Source: Bacillota bacterium
GTDB lineage: Bacteria > Bacillota > Sulfobacillia > JAUYEG01
Direction: 5' to 3'
Assembly (NCBI GenBank): GCA_030691505.1
Contig: JAUYEG010000014.1
Coordinates: 1 to 64,000 of the forward strand
DNA: 64,000 nt
A program made the translations under genes and the position numbers. A model generated the notes under the pieces. The model had not been told where the DNA came from. It worked only from the letters and a program-made list of their open reading frames with translations, and did no database searches. Positions 16,941 through 25,991 of this stretch are shown piece after piece; position 1 is the stretch's first letter; every line of letters starts with the position of its first letter.

Positions 16941-18724
16941 CGTTGTCTGGTGCCGCCTACGTCGTCAAGTTCCTGCGGGAGCAGGGCGTGGAGGTCGTCT
17001 TCGGTTACCCTGGGGGATCGATCCTGGAGATTTTCGACGCCATGGCCGCCGACGGCATCCGGTTCGTGCTGACCCGTCACGAGCAAGGGGCGGTCTTTGC
17101 CGCCGACGGGTACGCGCGCGCTACCGGCAAAGTCGGGGTCTGCATGGCCACCTCGGGACCGGGCGCCACAAACCTCATTACCGGCCTGGCCTGCGCCCAC
17201 ATGGACAGCGTGCCGATCGTGGCCATCACCGGACAGGTCTACTCCCACCTGCTGGGGACCGACGCGTTTCAGGAGGCGGATACCTTTGGCATAACGATGC
17301 CGGTCACCAAGCACAACTTCCTGGTGCGCGGCGCCGGGGAGCTCCCGTCGGTGCTGCGCCAGGCGTTTCACATCGCGGGCACCGGCCGCCGCGGCCCCGT
17401 CCTGGTCGACATCCCGCGGGATGCGGCGCAGGGCGTGGTCCGCTCGGAAAAGGCGGACCTTGACCTGCCCGGCTACCGGCCGACCGAGGAGGGCCATCCG
17501 CTGCAGCTGCGGCGGGCCGCCGAAGCCCTGGTGGGGGCGCATAAGCCGGTGATCTGGGCCGGAGGCGGCGTGGTCGCCGCAGGCGCCGCCGCTGAGTTGC
17601 GCGCCCTGGCGGAGGCGCTTGGGGCCCCGGTGATGACCAGTCTCATGGGCCTTGGGGTCATGCCCGCCGATCACCCGCTCAACCTGGGTATGGTCGGGAT
17701 GCATGGGACGCCCTGGGCCAACTGGGCGGTCCACCGCTGCGACCTGCTCTTCGCAGCCGGGGTCCGCTTCGACGACCGTGCCACCGGCAAGCTGGAGCGG
17801 TTCGCCCCGGATGCGCAGTTGGTGCACATCGACATCGACCCCGCCGAAATCGGCAAGCTGCTCAAGGCGGTTGTTCCCGTTGTCGCCGACCTGGGCACGG
17901 CGCTCCCCGCCGTGCGGGCGCTTGTTGTGCAAATACTTAACGGTAACCAAAGGCTAATCGGCAGGAGCGGCACAGGCCCCGCAGCCGACGCGGGCACAAC
18001 CGCTGGCGCTGAGCCCGGTGCCGCTTCTGAAGCCGCCGCCGCTGCCGACCACAGCCGAAAGGAGTGGCTTGCGTCAATCGCCGCGTTCCGGGCCGGAAGC
18101 CGCTGGCCCCCCATCACCCACGCGGGCCCCGGAATGCACCCCGGCGAGGTCATGCTGGCCTTGGCCCGGGCATCCGAAGGAAAGGCAACGCTCGTGGCCG
18201 ACGTCGGCCAGAACCAGATGTGGGCCGCCCAGCTGTACCCGGTGCATGCCCCCCGGCGCTTCCTAACCTCGGGCGGCCTCGGCACCATGGGCTACGCGCT
18301 CCCGGCGGCGATCGGCGCGCAGATGGGCACGCCGGACGAGCAGATCATCGTGATCGCCGGCGACGGCGGGCTGCAGATGACGTCGCCCGAACTTGCCACA
18401 ATCGCCGAGCACCGGCTGCCGATCAAGATCTTCCTCATCAACAACGGCCACCTGGGGATGGTGCGGCAGTGGCAGGAGCTCTTCTTCAAGGAACGCTACA
18501 TGGCCGTCAAGATTGCCGGACCTGATTTCGTCAAGCTCGCCGGGGCCTACGGTCTGACGGGGATGCGCGTCGACTCCGTCAAGGATCTCGACGCGACGAT
18601 CGCCTCGGCACTGTCGACACCCGGCCCCGTCCTGGTCGACTGCGTGGTGCAGCCGACAGCAAACGTCTTCCCGATCGTGCCGCCGGGCAAGGGCGTTGAC
18701 CAGATGATCGACAAGGCGGAATAA
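16937..18724 (+). CDS. ilvB: Acetolactate synthase, large catalytic subunit
   Basis: TPP enzyme condensing pyruvate with pyruvate or 2-ketobutyrate. Motifs: [17 protein letters not shown], the catalytic Glu in [28 protein letters not shown], the FAD/central domain [15 protein letters not shown], and the TPP/Mg motif [12 protein letters not shown]...[12 protein letters not shown]. The 595 residues include an Ala/Glu-rich insertion encoded by about 17965-18057 ([17 protein letters not shown]) between the central and TPP domains. GTG 16937 overlaps the ilvD stop. It is the last gene of the pathway block, far from its regulatory partner ilvN at the front. Confidence 0.95.
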   Translation: MTLSGAAYVVKFLREQGVEVVFGYPGGSILEIFDAMAADGIRFVLTRHEQGAVFAADGYARATGKVGVCMATSGPGATNLITGLACAHMDSVPIVAITGQVYSHLLGTDAFQEADTFGITMPVTKHNFLVRGAGELPSVLRQAFHIAGTGRRGPVLVDIPRDAAQGVVRSEKADLDLPGYRPTEEGHPLQLRRAAEALVGAHKPVIWAGGGVVAAGAAAELRALAEALGAPVMTSLMGLGVMPADHPLNLGMVGMHGTPWANWAVHRCDLLFAAGVRFDDRATGKLERFAPDAQLVHIDIDPAEIGKLLKAVVPVVADLGTALPAVRALVVQILNGNQRLIGRSGTGPAADAGTTAGAEPGAASEAAAAADHSRKEWLASIAAFRAGSRWPPITHAGPGMHPGEVMLALARASEGKATLVADVGQNQMWAAQLYPVHAPRRFLTSGGLGTMGYALPAAIGAQMGTPDEQIIVIAGDGGLQMTSPELATIAEHRLPIKIFLINNGHLGMVRQWQELFFKERYMAVKIAGPDFVKLAGAYGLTGMRVDSVKDLDATIASALSTPGPVLVDCVVQPTANVFPIVPPGKGVDQMIDKAE

Positions 18725-18783
18725 TGGGCGTATTTGGCGGCCGGAGAAACAACCGACGCCCGAAGCGACAAAGGGGAGGGTAC

Positions 18784-19257
18784 ATGCCCATGCCGATCGA
18801 TCCATCCCGCTGGGCAGCCCTGATGCGCGGCGAGGATTGCCCGTTCTGCGCGGAGATAGCTGATGACAATGAGTACTCGCTTAAGGTCGCTGATCTGACG
18901 GTTTCGACGCTAAGGCTGGAGAAGGACCAGCGTTTCCGTGGTTACTGCGTCCTCGTGCTCAATCGCCATGCGACCGAGTTGACGGAACTGGGCGATGACG
19001 AAGGGGCGGCGTTCTACGCCGACCTGCGCCGGGTGGCTCGGGCGATCCAATCTGCGCTGCATCCTGACAAAATGAACTACTGCCTGCTCGGGAACACCGT
19101 GCCGCACCTGCACTGGCACATTACACCGCGCTACGTGGACGACCCGCGCTGGAACGAACCGCACTGGGCCGACTGGGACCGCCGCGGCGAGGTGGCGGTG
19201 AGGTTGCCGGACCGCCAATACCACCAGATAGCCGCGGCGATCAGGGAGCGGTTGTAG
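18784..19257 (+). CDS. HIT family protein
   Basis: Histidine-triad nucleotide hydrolase or transferase of 157 residues. The HIT motif HLHWH is at residues 108-112 inside GNTVPHLHWHITPRY, and CPFC at 19-22 probably contributes to a zinc site. The start at ATG 18784 follows AAAGGGGAGGGTAC; the open frame reaches back to the ilvB stop at 18724 but without a better site. The ending (PDRQYHQIAAAIRERL) is that of the HIT group often annotated as diadenosine tetraphosphate hydrolase-like. Likely cotranscribed with the ilv-leu genes; a pathway link is not evident. Confidence 0.88.
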   Translation: MPMPIDPSRWAALMRGEDCPFCAEIADDNEYSLKVADLTVSTLRLEKDQRFRGYCVLVLNRHATELTELGDDEGAAFYADLRRVARAIQSALHPDKMNYCLLGNTVPHLHWHITPRYVDDPRWNEPHWADWDRRGEVAVRLPDRQYHQIAAAIRERL

Positions 19258-19264
19258 GCCTGCC

Positions 19265-19819
19265 TCACGGCCTGTACTGTCCTGCGGCTTCGTAGCCCGC
19301 CCAGTAGGCCGCCACGGGCTCCGGCCGGCGAAAGCGCGCCTGGATCTCACCCGCCAGGGCGTCCGCGGGGACGACCGGAGCAAGCGCCACAAGAGCGCCC
19401 AGTGCCGCCAGGTTGGCTGATTGCCTTGAGCCCGCCTCGGTTGCCAGACGGCTGAGGGGCAGGGCGACCACGCGAAACCCCTTCCCGCTGGAGCACTCCA
19501 CCCCTTCGTCCAGGATTGCCAGGCCGTTTGGAACAAGCCTGCCTTCCTCGTGCCGCAACCCCAGTGTAGCGAGGGCAAGCACAACATTGAGGTCCTCCGC
19601 GAGCGGGCAGGATACCGGGGCGTCGGCCACCAGCACCTCGCTGCAGGCCAGCCCTCCCCGCGCGGCAACCGTGTAAACGGCTGTCTGGCTGGCCCACCGC
19701 CCCGCCGCAACGGCAGCCTGGCCGAGGAGCACTCCCGCGAGCACTGTGCCCTGGCCGCCAAGTCCTGCAATGGAGATGGCACAAACTCCCGGTTGCCTAC
19801 CAGGCAATTGTGGCTTCAT
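19265..19819 (-). CDS. 2-oxoacid:acceptor oxidoreductase, gamma subunit
   Basis: 184 residues with the POR gamma-domain signature AGLGGQGTVLAGVLLGQAA, the QTAVYTVAARGG stretch and a short Rossmann-like core, the normal length for KorC/PorG subunits. It joins the alpha and beta subunits encoded just upstream on the minus strand: its ATG at 19819 overlaps the beta stop by four bases. Together they oxidise a 2-oxo acid to acyl-CoA and reduce ferredoxin. No delta (ferredoxin-like) subunit is encoded nearby, as in 2-oxoglutarate or branched-chain types that recruit a separate ferredoxin. Confidence 0.88.
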   Translation of the reverse strand: MKPQLPGRQPGVCAISIAGLGGQGTVLAGVLLGQAAVAAGRWASQTAVYTVAARGGLACSEVLVADAPVSCPLAEDLNVVLALATLGLRHEEGRLVPNGLAILDEGVECSSGKGFRVVALPLSRLATEAGSRQSANLAALGALVALAPVVPADALAGEIQARFRRPEPVAAYWAGYEAAGQYRP

Positions 19820-20640
19820 CTGGTCTCCCCCACGCGACCGTCCGCCGCCTTCCTCGCCGTCTGCAGCGCCCGGTACTTGCTGCTGAAACCAGCCGTCTCA
19901 CGCCTGAATAGCACGCCCGTCTTGCCCCGGTAGGCTTCGGCTATGCCCCTCATCATCTTTGGCGCGTCACCCTGACGGTTGGCTCGCCCATAGTGGGTGG
20001 GGCAGGCGGTCATGACCTCGACAAACGCGAACCCCGGGTGGGCCAGCGCCTCGTCAAAGAGCCGCCGCAACAGCGCCGGCTGCCCGCAGGTGCCCCTGGC
20101 CACGAAACTCGCCCCGGCGCCCTGGACCAGGGCGCAGAGATCAAAGGCGGGCTCAACGTGGCCGTATGGCGAAGTTGAGGTGATGCTCCCCTCAGGGGTG
20201 GTGGCCGAGAACTGCCCCCCGGTCATCCCGTAGTTGAGGTTGTTGCTGACCACCGCAAGCACGCCGATGTCCCTGCGGCAGGCGTGGATGAGGTGGTTTC
20301 CACCGATGGTTGCGCAGTCTCCGTCGCCCATCAGCGCGATGACCACAAGTTCCGGCCTTGCGGCCTTGATCCCGGTGGCGAAACCCAAGGCCCGCCCGTG
20401 CGTGCCGTGCAGGCTGTGCGTGGTCAGGTAGTCGTCCGCCTTGCCGAAACACCCAATCCCGGTTACCACGGCGACCTGCTCCGGCGCAGGGCCGCGCGCC
20501 GCCAGGCTGCGCGCCAGGGCCTGCATGATGACTCCGTTGCCGCAGCCGGCGCACCAGAAGGTAGGAAACGTGTCGCTGCGCAGGTACCGCAGCCAACCGC
20601 GGTCACGCGGACCTGCGATGTCCTTAGCGGTCAAAACCAT
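19816..20640 (-). CDS. 2-oxoacid:acceptor oxidoreductase, beta (TPP-binding) subunit
   Basis: 274 residues. WCAGCGNGVIMQALARSL supplies cluster/TPP-associated Cys, and MGDGDCATIGGNHLIHAC followed by NNLNYGMTGGQFSATTP forms the TPP/Mg site, all hallmarks of KorB/PorB. It overlaps the alpha gene by 17 bases and the gamma gene by four, so the three are translationally coupled in the order alpha-beta-gamma. Subunit sizes and the GMTGGQ.S.TTP motif suit 2-oxoglutarate or branched-chain 2-oxoacid:ferredoxin oxidoreductase rather than pyruvate oxidoreductase, but substrate is not decided by sequence reading alone. Confidence 0.9.
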   Translation of the reverse strand: MVLTAKDIAGPRDRGWLRYLRSDTFPTFWCAGCGNGVIMQALARSLAARGPAPEQVAVVTGIGCFGKADDYLTTHSLHGTHGRALGFATGIKAARPELVVIALMGDGDCATIGGNHLIHACRRDIGVLAVVSNNLNYGMTGGQFSATTPEGSITSTSPYGHVEPAFDLCALVQGAGASFVARGTCGQPALLRRLFDEALAHPGFAFVEVMTACPTHYGRANRQGDAPKMMRGIAEAYRGKTGVLFRRETAGFSSKYRALQTARKAADGRVGETR

Positions 20641-21757
20641 CTCCGGCCACCTCCCCGGCCCGTCTGCATATATCGCCGGGCAGCAGCGGCCGCCCGTCGC
20701 TTTGGGCGATCAAATGCACTGGGGCATGTCCCATAACCGCACGCTCGACCTCGCCCACAAGCTGTCCCAGGCTCAACTCAACCACAAACACCCCGCGCGC
20801 GTTCCGGCAGACCTCGCGAACAAGGTCACGCGGGAAAGGCCAAACCGTCTGAATCTGAAGCAGGCCCGCCGCGACGCCCCGGCTGCGCAGCCTCTCCACC
20901 GCGGCTAGGCTGGCGCGGGCCGAGATTCCAAACGACACGAACACCCACTCCGCATCGTCCAGATACCAGCGCCGCTGGGGAAACTCCGCCGAGCGCGCCG
21001 TAACCTTGTCTTGCAGGCGGCGGATGAGCGCCAGCGCCGTGTCGCGCCGGGTGGTGGGCTGCCCCGCCGCGTCGTGCATTGAGCTGTTGGCGTGGACGAT
21101 GTGCGGCCCGCCGAAGAAGCCCAGCGGGGGCACATCGCCCGCAGAGGTGTCGTACGTGCCGTAATCCCCCGGCGGACAGGAGGGCAGGGGCCGGGACGCG
21201 ATCGGCGTGCCCACAGGGACCTCCAGCGGCTCGCGCAGGTGGCCGATGATTTCGTCGGCAAGGACCGTGACCGGCATTCTGAGCTGCTCGGAATACGTGA
21301 AAGCCAACGCCGACAGCTCAAAGCACTCCTGCACGCTTGCCGGGCACAGCGCCAGGGCCGGATGATCGCCGTGCGTCCCCCAGCGGGCCTGCATGACGTC
21401 GGCCTGTGCCGGCATTGTCGCCAGGCCCGTGCTGGGGCCGCTGCGCATCACGTTGATGACCACACAGGGGATTTCGGCCATGTAGGCGACGCCGAGGTTT
21501 TCCTGCATCAGCGAGAAACCCGGCCCGCTGGTGGCGGTGAAAGCCGGCACGCCGGCCAGCGAGGCGCCGATGACCGCGGCGATGCTGGCCAGCTCATCTT
21601 CCATCTGGAGGTACACGCCACCGAGCTTGGGCAGCTCCTGCGCCGCCAGCTCGGCGATCTCCGAGGACGGCGTGATGGGGTATCCGGCGTAGAACCGCCC
21701 GCCGGCGGCGACGGCCCCGCGAAAGAGGGCCTCGTTTCCCTGCATAAACACCGGCAA
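20624..21757 (-). CDS. 2-oxoacid:acceptor oxidoreductase, alpha subunit
   Basis: 377 residues. Start TTG 21757 is set by GGGAGGAGG upstream; ATG 21745 is a four-codon shorter option. The pyrimidine-binding domain is clear: GNEALFRGAVAAGGRFYAGY, PITPSSEIAELAAQELP, QMEDELASIAAVIGASLAG and TATSGPGFSLMQENLG, then a transketolase C-terminal-like domain (WVFVSFGISARASLAAVERL, LLQIQTVWPFPRDLV). This is the KorA/VorB architecture without a fused gamma domain. Divergently placed from an M28 peptidase gene. Confidence 0.9.
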   Translation of the reverse strand: MPVFMQGNEALFRGAVAAGGRFYAGYPITPSSEIAELAAQELPKLGGVYLQMEDELASIAAVIGASLAGVPAFTATSGPGFSLMQENLGVAYMAEIPCVVINVMRSGPSTGLATMPAQADVMQARWGTHGDHPALALCPASVQECFELSALAFTYSEQLRMPVTVLADEIIGHLREPLEVPVGTPIASRPLPSCPPGDYGTYDTSAGDVPPLGFFGGPHIVHANSSMHDAAGQPTTRRDTALALIRRLQDKVTARSAEFPQRRWYLDDAEWVFVSFGISARASLAAVERLRSRGVAAGLLQIQTVWPFPRDLVREVCRNARGVFVVELSLGQLVGEVERAVMGHAPVHLIAQSDGRPLLPGDICRRAGEVAGDGFDR

Positions 21758-21796
21758 CGGCGTTCCTCCTCCCGCGCGCCGCTGTAGCAGCGACTA

Positions 21797-21811
21797 TTGC
21801 CTATTTGGCAA
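21797..21811. promoter_or_regulatory. Small inverted repeat between divergent operons
   Basis: TTGCC-TATTT-GGCAA is a perfect 5-bp inverted repeat with an AT-rich centre in the 158-base divergent gap between the oxidoreductase and peptidase genes. A second small palindrome (GCTG-TAG-CAGC) lies at 21781-21791. Position and symmetry suggest a regulator site; nothing identifies the regulator. Confidence 0.3.
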
Positions 21812-21915
21812 GACACGTCCCAGAACCTCCTCGCTGCCCACGCCCCGAGGGAAAGGGCGCCCGGTTAGCGAAAAGGGGGTAAACGGGCTTGCCCGGAGCG
21901 GAAAGGAGGCTCGAC

Positions 21916-23292
21916 ATGTCCCTGCGCGACATCGACAAGAGCATCATCGGCGAAATCTGGACGTCAACCGAGGCGATCGACAACCTGACCAACCTGTGCT
22001 CGTTCGGAAGCCGCTTTGGCGGTTCCGAAAGCGAGCGGCTCGCCGTCGACTACATGGTCGACAGGTTTGGCGGGTACGGGGTGGACAGGGCGGCCAAGGA
22101 GCATTTTCACCACCTGGGCTGGGTGCGCGGCACCGCGCACGTCAGCACGGTCTTTCCGGTCGCAAAGGACTACGACTGCATCTCGCTGCCCCATGTCGGC
22201 ACCGCCGACGTCACAGGTGATCTGGTCTACGTTGGTCACGGGACCTCACACGAGTTCGACGCCCTTAGCGACCAGATCCGCGGAAAGATCGTGATGATCA
22301 ACACCAGGTCCCCGTCCTACTTCCCGCGGCCAATCCACCGCAAGGAGAAGCTGGGCAGGGCCATCGCAGGCGGTGCGGTGGGCATCGTCTTCATGCGTTG
22401 GGAGCCGGGGATGCTGCCGGAGACAGGATCCACCTACCACGACCGCGAGTGCCCGATCCCGGTGATCGGCGTCTCCCGCGAAGTGGGTGAGGAATGGCGA
22501 CGCTTCGGCAAGGGCGGACAGGCCGTGACATTGTGCATCAGCCTCCGCAACGAGTTCAGACCCAACGCTGACTCCTGGAACGTGGTCGGGGAGATCGCCG
22601 GCCGGGATAAGCCGGATGAGATTGTCGTGGTTGGTGCGCACTACGACGGTCACGACATCGCCCCAGGAGCCATGGACGATGGGGCGGGTGCGGCCGTGGT
22701 CATGGAAGCGGCCCGTGCGCTGGCAATGCACAAACAGAGCCTGAAACGCACTGTGCGTTTTTGCTGTTTTGGAATCGAGGAGATCGGGCTTCAGGGATCG
22801 ACCGCCTATGTCAAGGCGCACCGGGATGAACTCGATCGCATCATCTTCATGCTCAACCTCGACGGCGCCGGGCGCGGCGACCAGGCACGGGACCTCGCGA
22901 TCCAGGGATCGCTCGAACTAATCCCGTATTTCCGCCGGCTGGCCGCAACCATGAACGAGCCGATGGCGGTGGACAACAACATCGTCCTCTTCACTGACTG
23001 CTATCCGTTTCTCGCCGTCGGCGTTCCCGCGGCGACCTGCGCCAATCTCGGCGGCCAGTCCACCGGTACCCGTGGGTTTGGCCACACGCCCGCCGACACG
23101 CTCGATAAGGTGGCCCTTCGCGATCTGCAGAGCGCGGCGATCCGGGTCGCGCGGCTCATCCTCCGTGTCGCCAACGCAGGGGACTGGCCGGCGAAACGGA
23201 TGTCGCCGGACAAGGTCAGAGAGGTTATCGGCCCCACGGGTCTTGAGGTCCTGCGCCTGGCGGGCAGGCACGAATTTACCTCTTCCCGTTGA
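21916..23292 (+). CDS. M28 family zinc aminopeptidase
   Basis: 458 residues from ATG 21916, set by GGAAAGGAGGCTCGAC. The di-zinc peptidase ligands appear in order: GAHYDGHD, GAMDDGAGAAVVMEAAR, CFGIEEIGLQGS, MLNLDGAG and the late FGHTPADTLDKV. A PA (protease-associated) insertion lies ahead of the metal domain (about residues 100-190, VYVGHGTSHEF...IPVIGVS). There is no signal peptide, so it is probably cytoplasmic and works on imported peptides. It precedes an acyl-CoA dehydrogenase and an aminotransferase on the same strand, consistent with peptide catabolism. Confidence 0.88.
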   Translation: MSLRDIDKSIIGEIWTSTEAIDNLTNLCSFGSRFGGSESERLAVDYMVDRFGGYGVDRAAKEHFHHLGWVRGTAHVSTVFPVAKDYDCISLPHVGTADVTGDLVYVGHGTSHEFDALSDQIRGKIVMINTRSPSYFPRPIHRKEKLGRAIAGGAVGIVFMRWEPGMLPETGSTYHDRECPIPVIGVSREVGEEWRRFGKGGQAVTLCISLRNEFRPNADSWNVVGEIAGRDKPDEIVVVGAHYDGHDIAPGAMDDGAGAAVVMEAARALAMHKQSLKRTVRFCCFGIEEIGLQGSTAYVKAHRDELDRIIFMLNLDGAGRGDQARDLAIQGSLELIPYFRRLAATMNEPMAVDNNIVLFTDCYPFLAVGVPAATCANLGGQSTGTRGFGHTPADTLDKVALRDLQSAAIRVARLILRVANAGDWPAKRMSPDKVREVIGPTGLEVLRLAGRHEFTSSR

Positions 23293-23370
23293 CTCAGGAG
23301 GACATGACGCAGGGGCTGGACATCGCGACCCAGCCTCCGCGAGCGATTCGATCGAAGAGGGGGCAATCGG

Positions 23371-24570
23371 GTGATCAGTTTCGAGCTCACCGAAGACCAC
23401 GAGATGATCCAAGAGATGGTACGCAAGTTTGCCGAGCGCGAGCTCGCGCCCAACATCAAGGAGTGGGACGTGCAAGGCGGCTTCCCGCGGTCGGTGTTGA
23501 CCAAGATGGGCGAACAGGGCATTCTCGGCCTGTGCTTTCCTGAGGAATACGGCGGGGGCGGGATGGACTACATCAGCCTCGCTATTGCCTGCGAGGAACT
23601 CGAGCGCGTCGACACGTCTTTTCGGGTCCCTCTGTCGGTACATATCGGCCTATGCGGACTCGGTATCCTCCAGTGGGCGACCGAGGAGCAAAAGGAGAAG
23701 TATCTCGTACCGCTCGCCACCGGCGAGAAGGTCGGCTCATTCGGCCTGACCGAGCCCAACGCCGGCTCTGACGCCGCGAGCCTGCAGACGACCGCCCGTC
23801 TGGATGGCGACAACTACATCCTCAATGGCGAGAAAATGTGGATATCGCTAGCCGACGTGGCCGACACGTTCCTGGTCTTCGCACGTACAGGAACGGCGGC
23901 CTCCCGTGCTCGCGGGATCTCGGCTTTCATTCTCGAACGCGGCACGCCCGGTTTCGCCTCGGACACCATCCACGGCAAAATGGGAATCCGCGCGGGCAAC
24001 ACCGGTTCGTTCTCGCTTGTTGACTGCCCAGTCCCCAAGGAAAACCTCGTGGGGGAGGAGGGCGAAGGGTTCAAGATTGCTATGAGCTGCCTGGACGGCG
24101 GGCGATACACCGTTGCGGCCGGCTCCGTCGGCCTGATCCGGGCCTCCCTCGAAGCCAGTGTCAAGTACGCTCACGAGCGCGAGACCTTCGGACGCCCCAT
24201 CGCCGAACACCAGCTGGTGCAGCAGATGATCGCGAGGATGGTCCGGGGCATGGACGCCAGCAGGCTCCTGGTGTACCGGGCCGGGTGGCTCAAGAACCAG
24301 GGCATCCGTAACACACGGGAGACCGGCCTGGCCAAATGGGTGGCCTGCGACGAGGCCTACCAGGCGGCTACCGACGCCATCGAAATTCACGGCGCGTACG
24401 GGTACTCAAACGAGTATCCCGTGGAGCGGTACTTGCGTAACTGCAAGGCTGCGGTGATCTACGAGGGCAGCGCAGAGATTCAGACGCTGCTGGCCGCCGG
24501 ATACGCGCTCGGAACAAGAAAAGACAACCCGCTGCGCAAGGAACTGCCCTCCTGGCCCTTCAAAGAGTAG
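23371..24570 (+). CDS. Acyl-CoA dehydrogenase
   Basis: FAD enzyme introducing an alpha-beta double bond into acyl-CoA. GTG 23371 follows AGAGGGGGCAATCGG. The 399-residue protein has the N-terminal helical domain (EDHEMIQEMVRKFAERELAP), the FAD-binding middle (FGLTEPNAGSDAASLQTTA, GEKMWISLADVAD), RETFGRPIAEHQLVQ, and the C-terminal YEGSAEIQTLLAA with the usual catalytic Glu position. Length is standard. The neighbouring 2-oxoacid oxidoreductase would supply branched or straight short-chain acyl-CoA, so a short- or branched-chain substrate is plausible but inferred. Confidence 0.92.
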   Translation: MISFELTEDHEMIQEMVRKFAERELAPNIKEWDVQGGFPRSVLTKMGEQGILGLCFPEEYGGGGMDYISLAIACEELERVDTSFRVPLSVHIGLCGLGILQWATEEQKEKYLVPLATGEKVGSFGLTEPNAGSDAASLQTTARLDGDNYILNGEKMWISLADVADTFLVFARTGTAASRARGISAFILERGTPGFASDTIHGKMGIRAGNTGSFSLVDCPVPKENLVGEEGEGFKIAMSCLDGGRYTVAAGSVGLIRASLEASVKYAHERETFGRPIAEHQLVQQMIARMVRGMDASRLLVYRAGWLKNQGIRNTRETGLAKWVACDEAYQAATDAIEIHGAYGYSNEYPVERYLRNCKAAVIYEGSAEIQTLLAAGYALGTRKDNPLRKELPSWPFKE

Positions 24571-24624
24571 GGTAGGTAGACCGGGCGACGCAGCTGGAGC
24601 ACCGCGGAGCAAGGGGGGCTTTGT

Positions 24625-25776
24625 TTGCGCATTCCTCCGTTCGGGGTCGAACGCTGGTTCGTCCAATACGAGTTCAAGGTCTCGCACAACATCGCCGAGA
24701 GCTGCATCCAACCATTCACGATTCGGGAGCTCTGCGAGCTGTGTGGCTCTGACCCGGCGGAGTTCCTGGATACGCGCGTCGGGTATGCGGACGGTCTCGG
24801 GGGCATCGAACTGCGCGAGGCCATCGCCGCGTTGTATCCGGACACCGGTCCGGACAACGTTCTCGTGACCACCGGCGCCATAGAGGCCAACTTCCTGGTT
24901 GCGCAGGCCCTGCTGCGCCCGGGAGACCGGGCGGTCGTCGAGTTTCCCGCATATCAGCAGCTCTACTCCGTGCCCGCCTCGACGGGAGCGGAGGTGCGGC
25001 TGTGGGAGTTGCATGAAGACAGGGGCTACCGGCCGGATTTCGACTGGTTGGAAAGCCTGGCACCCAAAGGTGAGAAACTGCGCCTCCTGACCGTAAACCA
25101 CCCGCACAACCCCAGCGGGGCCGGGCTGGACGCCGACGGCATGAGCCGGCTCGTGGCGATGACGGAGGCGCGTGGGGCCTACCTGCACAGCGATGAGGTC
25201 TACCGGGGGCTCACGCTGGACCAGGGCACAGTTCCGACCCCGTCCGCGCGCGAGTTCAGCGATCGTGCAATTGTGGTTGGGAGCATGTCCAAGGCCTGGG
25301 GGCTGTCGGGGGCGCGCATAGGATGGATTGCGGGGCCGGCGGACGTGGTCAGGCGTTGCGGTGAGATACGCGATTACGTGTCCATCTGTCCGTCGGCCTG
25401 CGGCGAACGTCTCGCACTCATGGCTCTCCGCAACGGCGGCCCGGTGATGGATCGCAACCGCCGTCTGGCCCGGCGCAACTTCGCCCTCTTGCGCGGCTTC
25501 CTGGAGCGCAACTCGGACATTCTCGCTTGCCCTTTGCCGGCCGAGGGCGTGGTGGCGTTCCCCAGCTACGCGGTCGCCGCCTCGCCCGGCCGCCTGCTGG
25601 CTTCGCGCGCTCTCTGCGGCCGGCTGGCTGATCAACACGGCGTGCTGCTGGTCCCCGGGGAGTGCTTCGAGCGCGAGTACCATTTCCGCATAGGCTTCGG
25701 CTACGAGACCCGCATCCTGGAAGAGGGGCTGGAAAGCCTCGAGCGGTTCCTCAGGTGTCTGCTATCCGGACAGTGA
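24625..25776 (+). CDS. PLP-dependent class I/II aminotransferase
   Basis: 383 residues; TTG start at 24625 behind AAGGGGGGC. Fold-type I signatures: GIELREAIAALYP, VTTGAIEANFLVAQALL, NHPHNPSGAGLDADGM, the Asp/Tyr strand LHSDEVYRGL, and the PLP-lysine motif VGSMSKAWGLSGARIGWI, then the Arg near HFRIGFGYE. It is similar in style to the aminotransferase subgroup that includes capreomycidine-synthase-like proteins, but the substrate is not determined. Placement after an acyl-CoA dehydrogenase and peptidase suggests deamination of a released amino acid. Confidence 0.88.
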   Translation: MRIPPFGVERWFVQYEFKVSHNIAESCIQPFTIRELCELCGSDPAEFLDTRVGYADGLGGIELREAIAALYPDTGPDNVLVTTGAIEANFLVAQALLRPGDRAVVEFPAYQQLYSVPASTGAEVRLWELHEDRGYRPDFDWLESLAPKGEKLRLLTVNHPHNPSGAGLDADGMSRLVAMTEARGAYLHSDEVYRGLTLDQGTVPTPSAREFSDRAIVVGSMSKAWGLSGARIGWIAGPADVVRRCGEIRDYVSICPSACGERLALMALRNGGPVMDRNRRLARRNFALLRGFLERNSDILACPLPAEGVVAFPSYAVAASPGRLLASRALCGRLADQHGVLLVPGECFEREYHFRIGFGYETRILEEGLESLERFLRCLLSGQ

Positions 25777-25991
25777 TGTCCACCAAATTGCAGCGGGCGG
25801 GCCAAAGCGGCCCAATCCGCGCTGACTTGACAGCATTCGGCCAGCTACGCCGGGCTCTAATGCCGAATTGCGCGGTGCTCAACGGCGAATCGGGCGATTT
25901 CGACACCGTTGGCAACTGGGCTTGATGAGCTCGGGTTCTCGGCTGGCTGGAGGCTTGACCGATGATCCAAGGCTCGATAAGGAGGTGCGCC

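Noticed and set aside
25820-25860. TTGACA upstream of the small secreted protein gene
   Set aside because: No acceptable -10 lies 16-19 bases downstream; the nearest TA-rich hexamer (TCTAAT) is 23 bases away.
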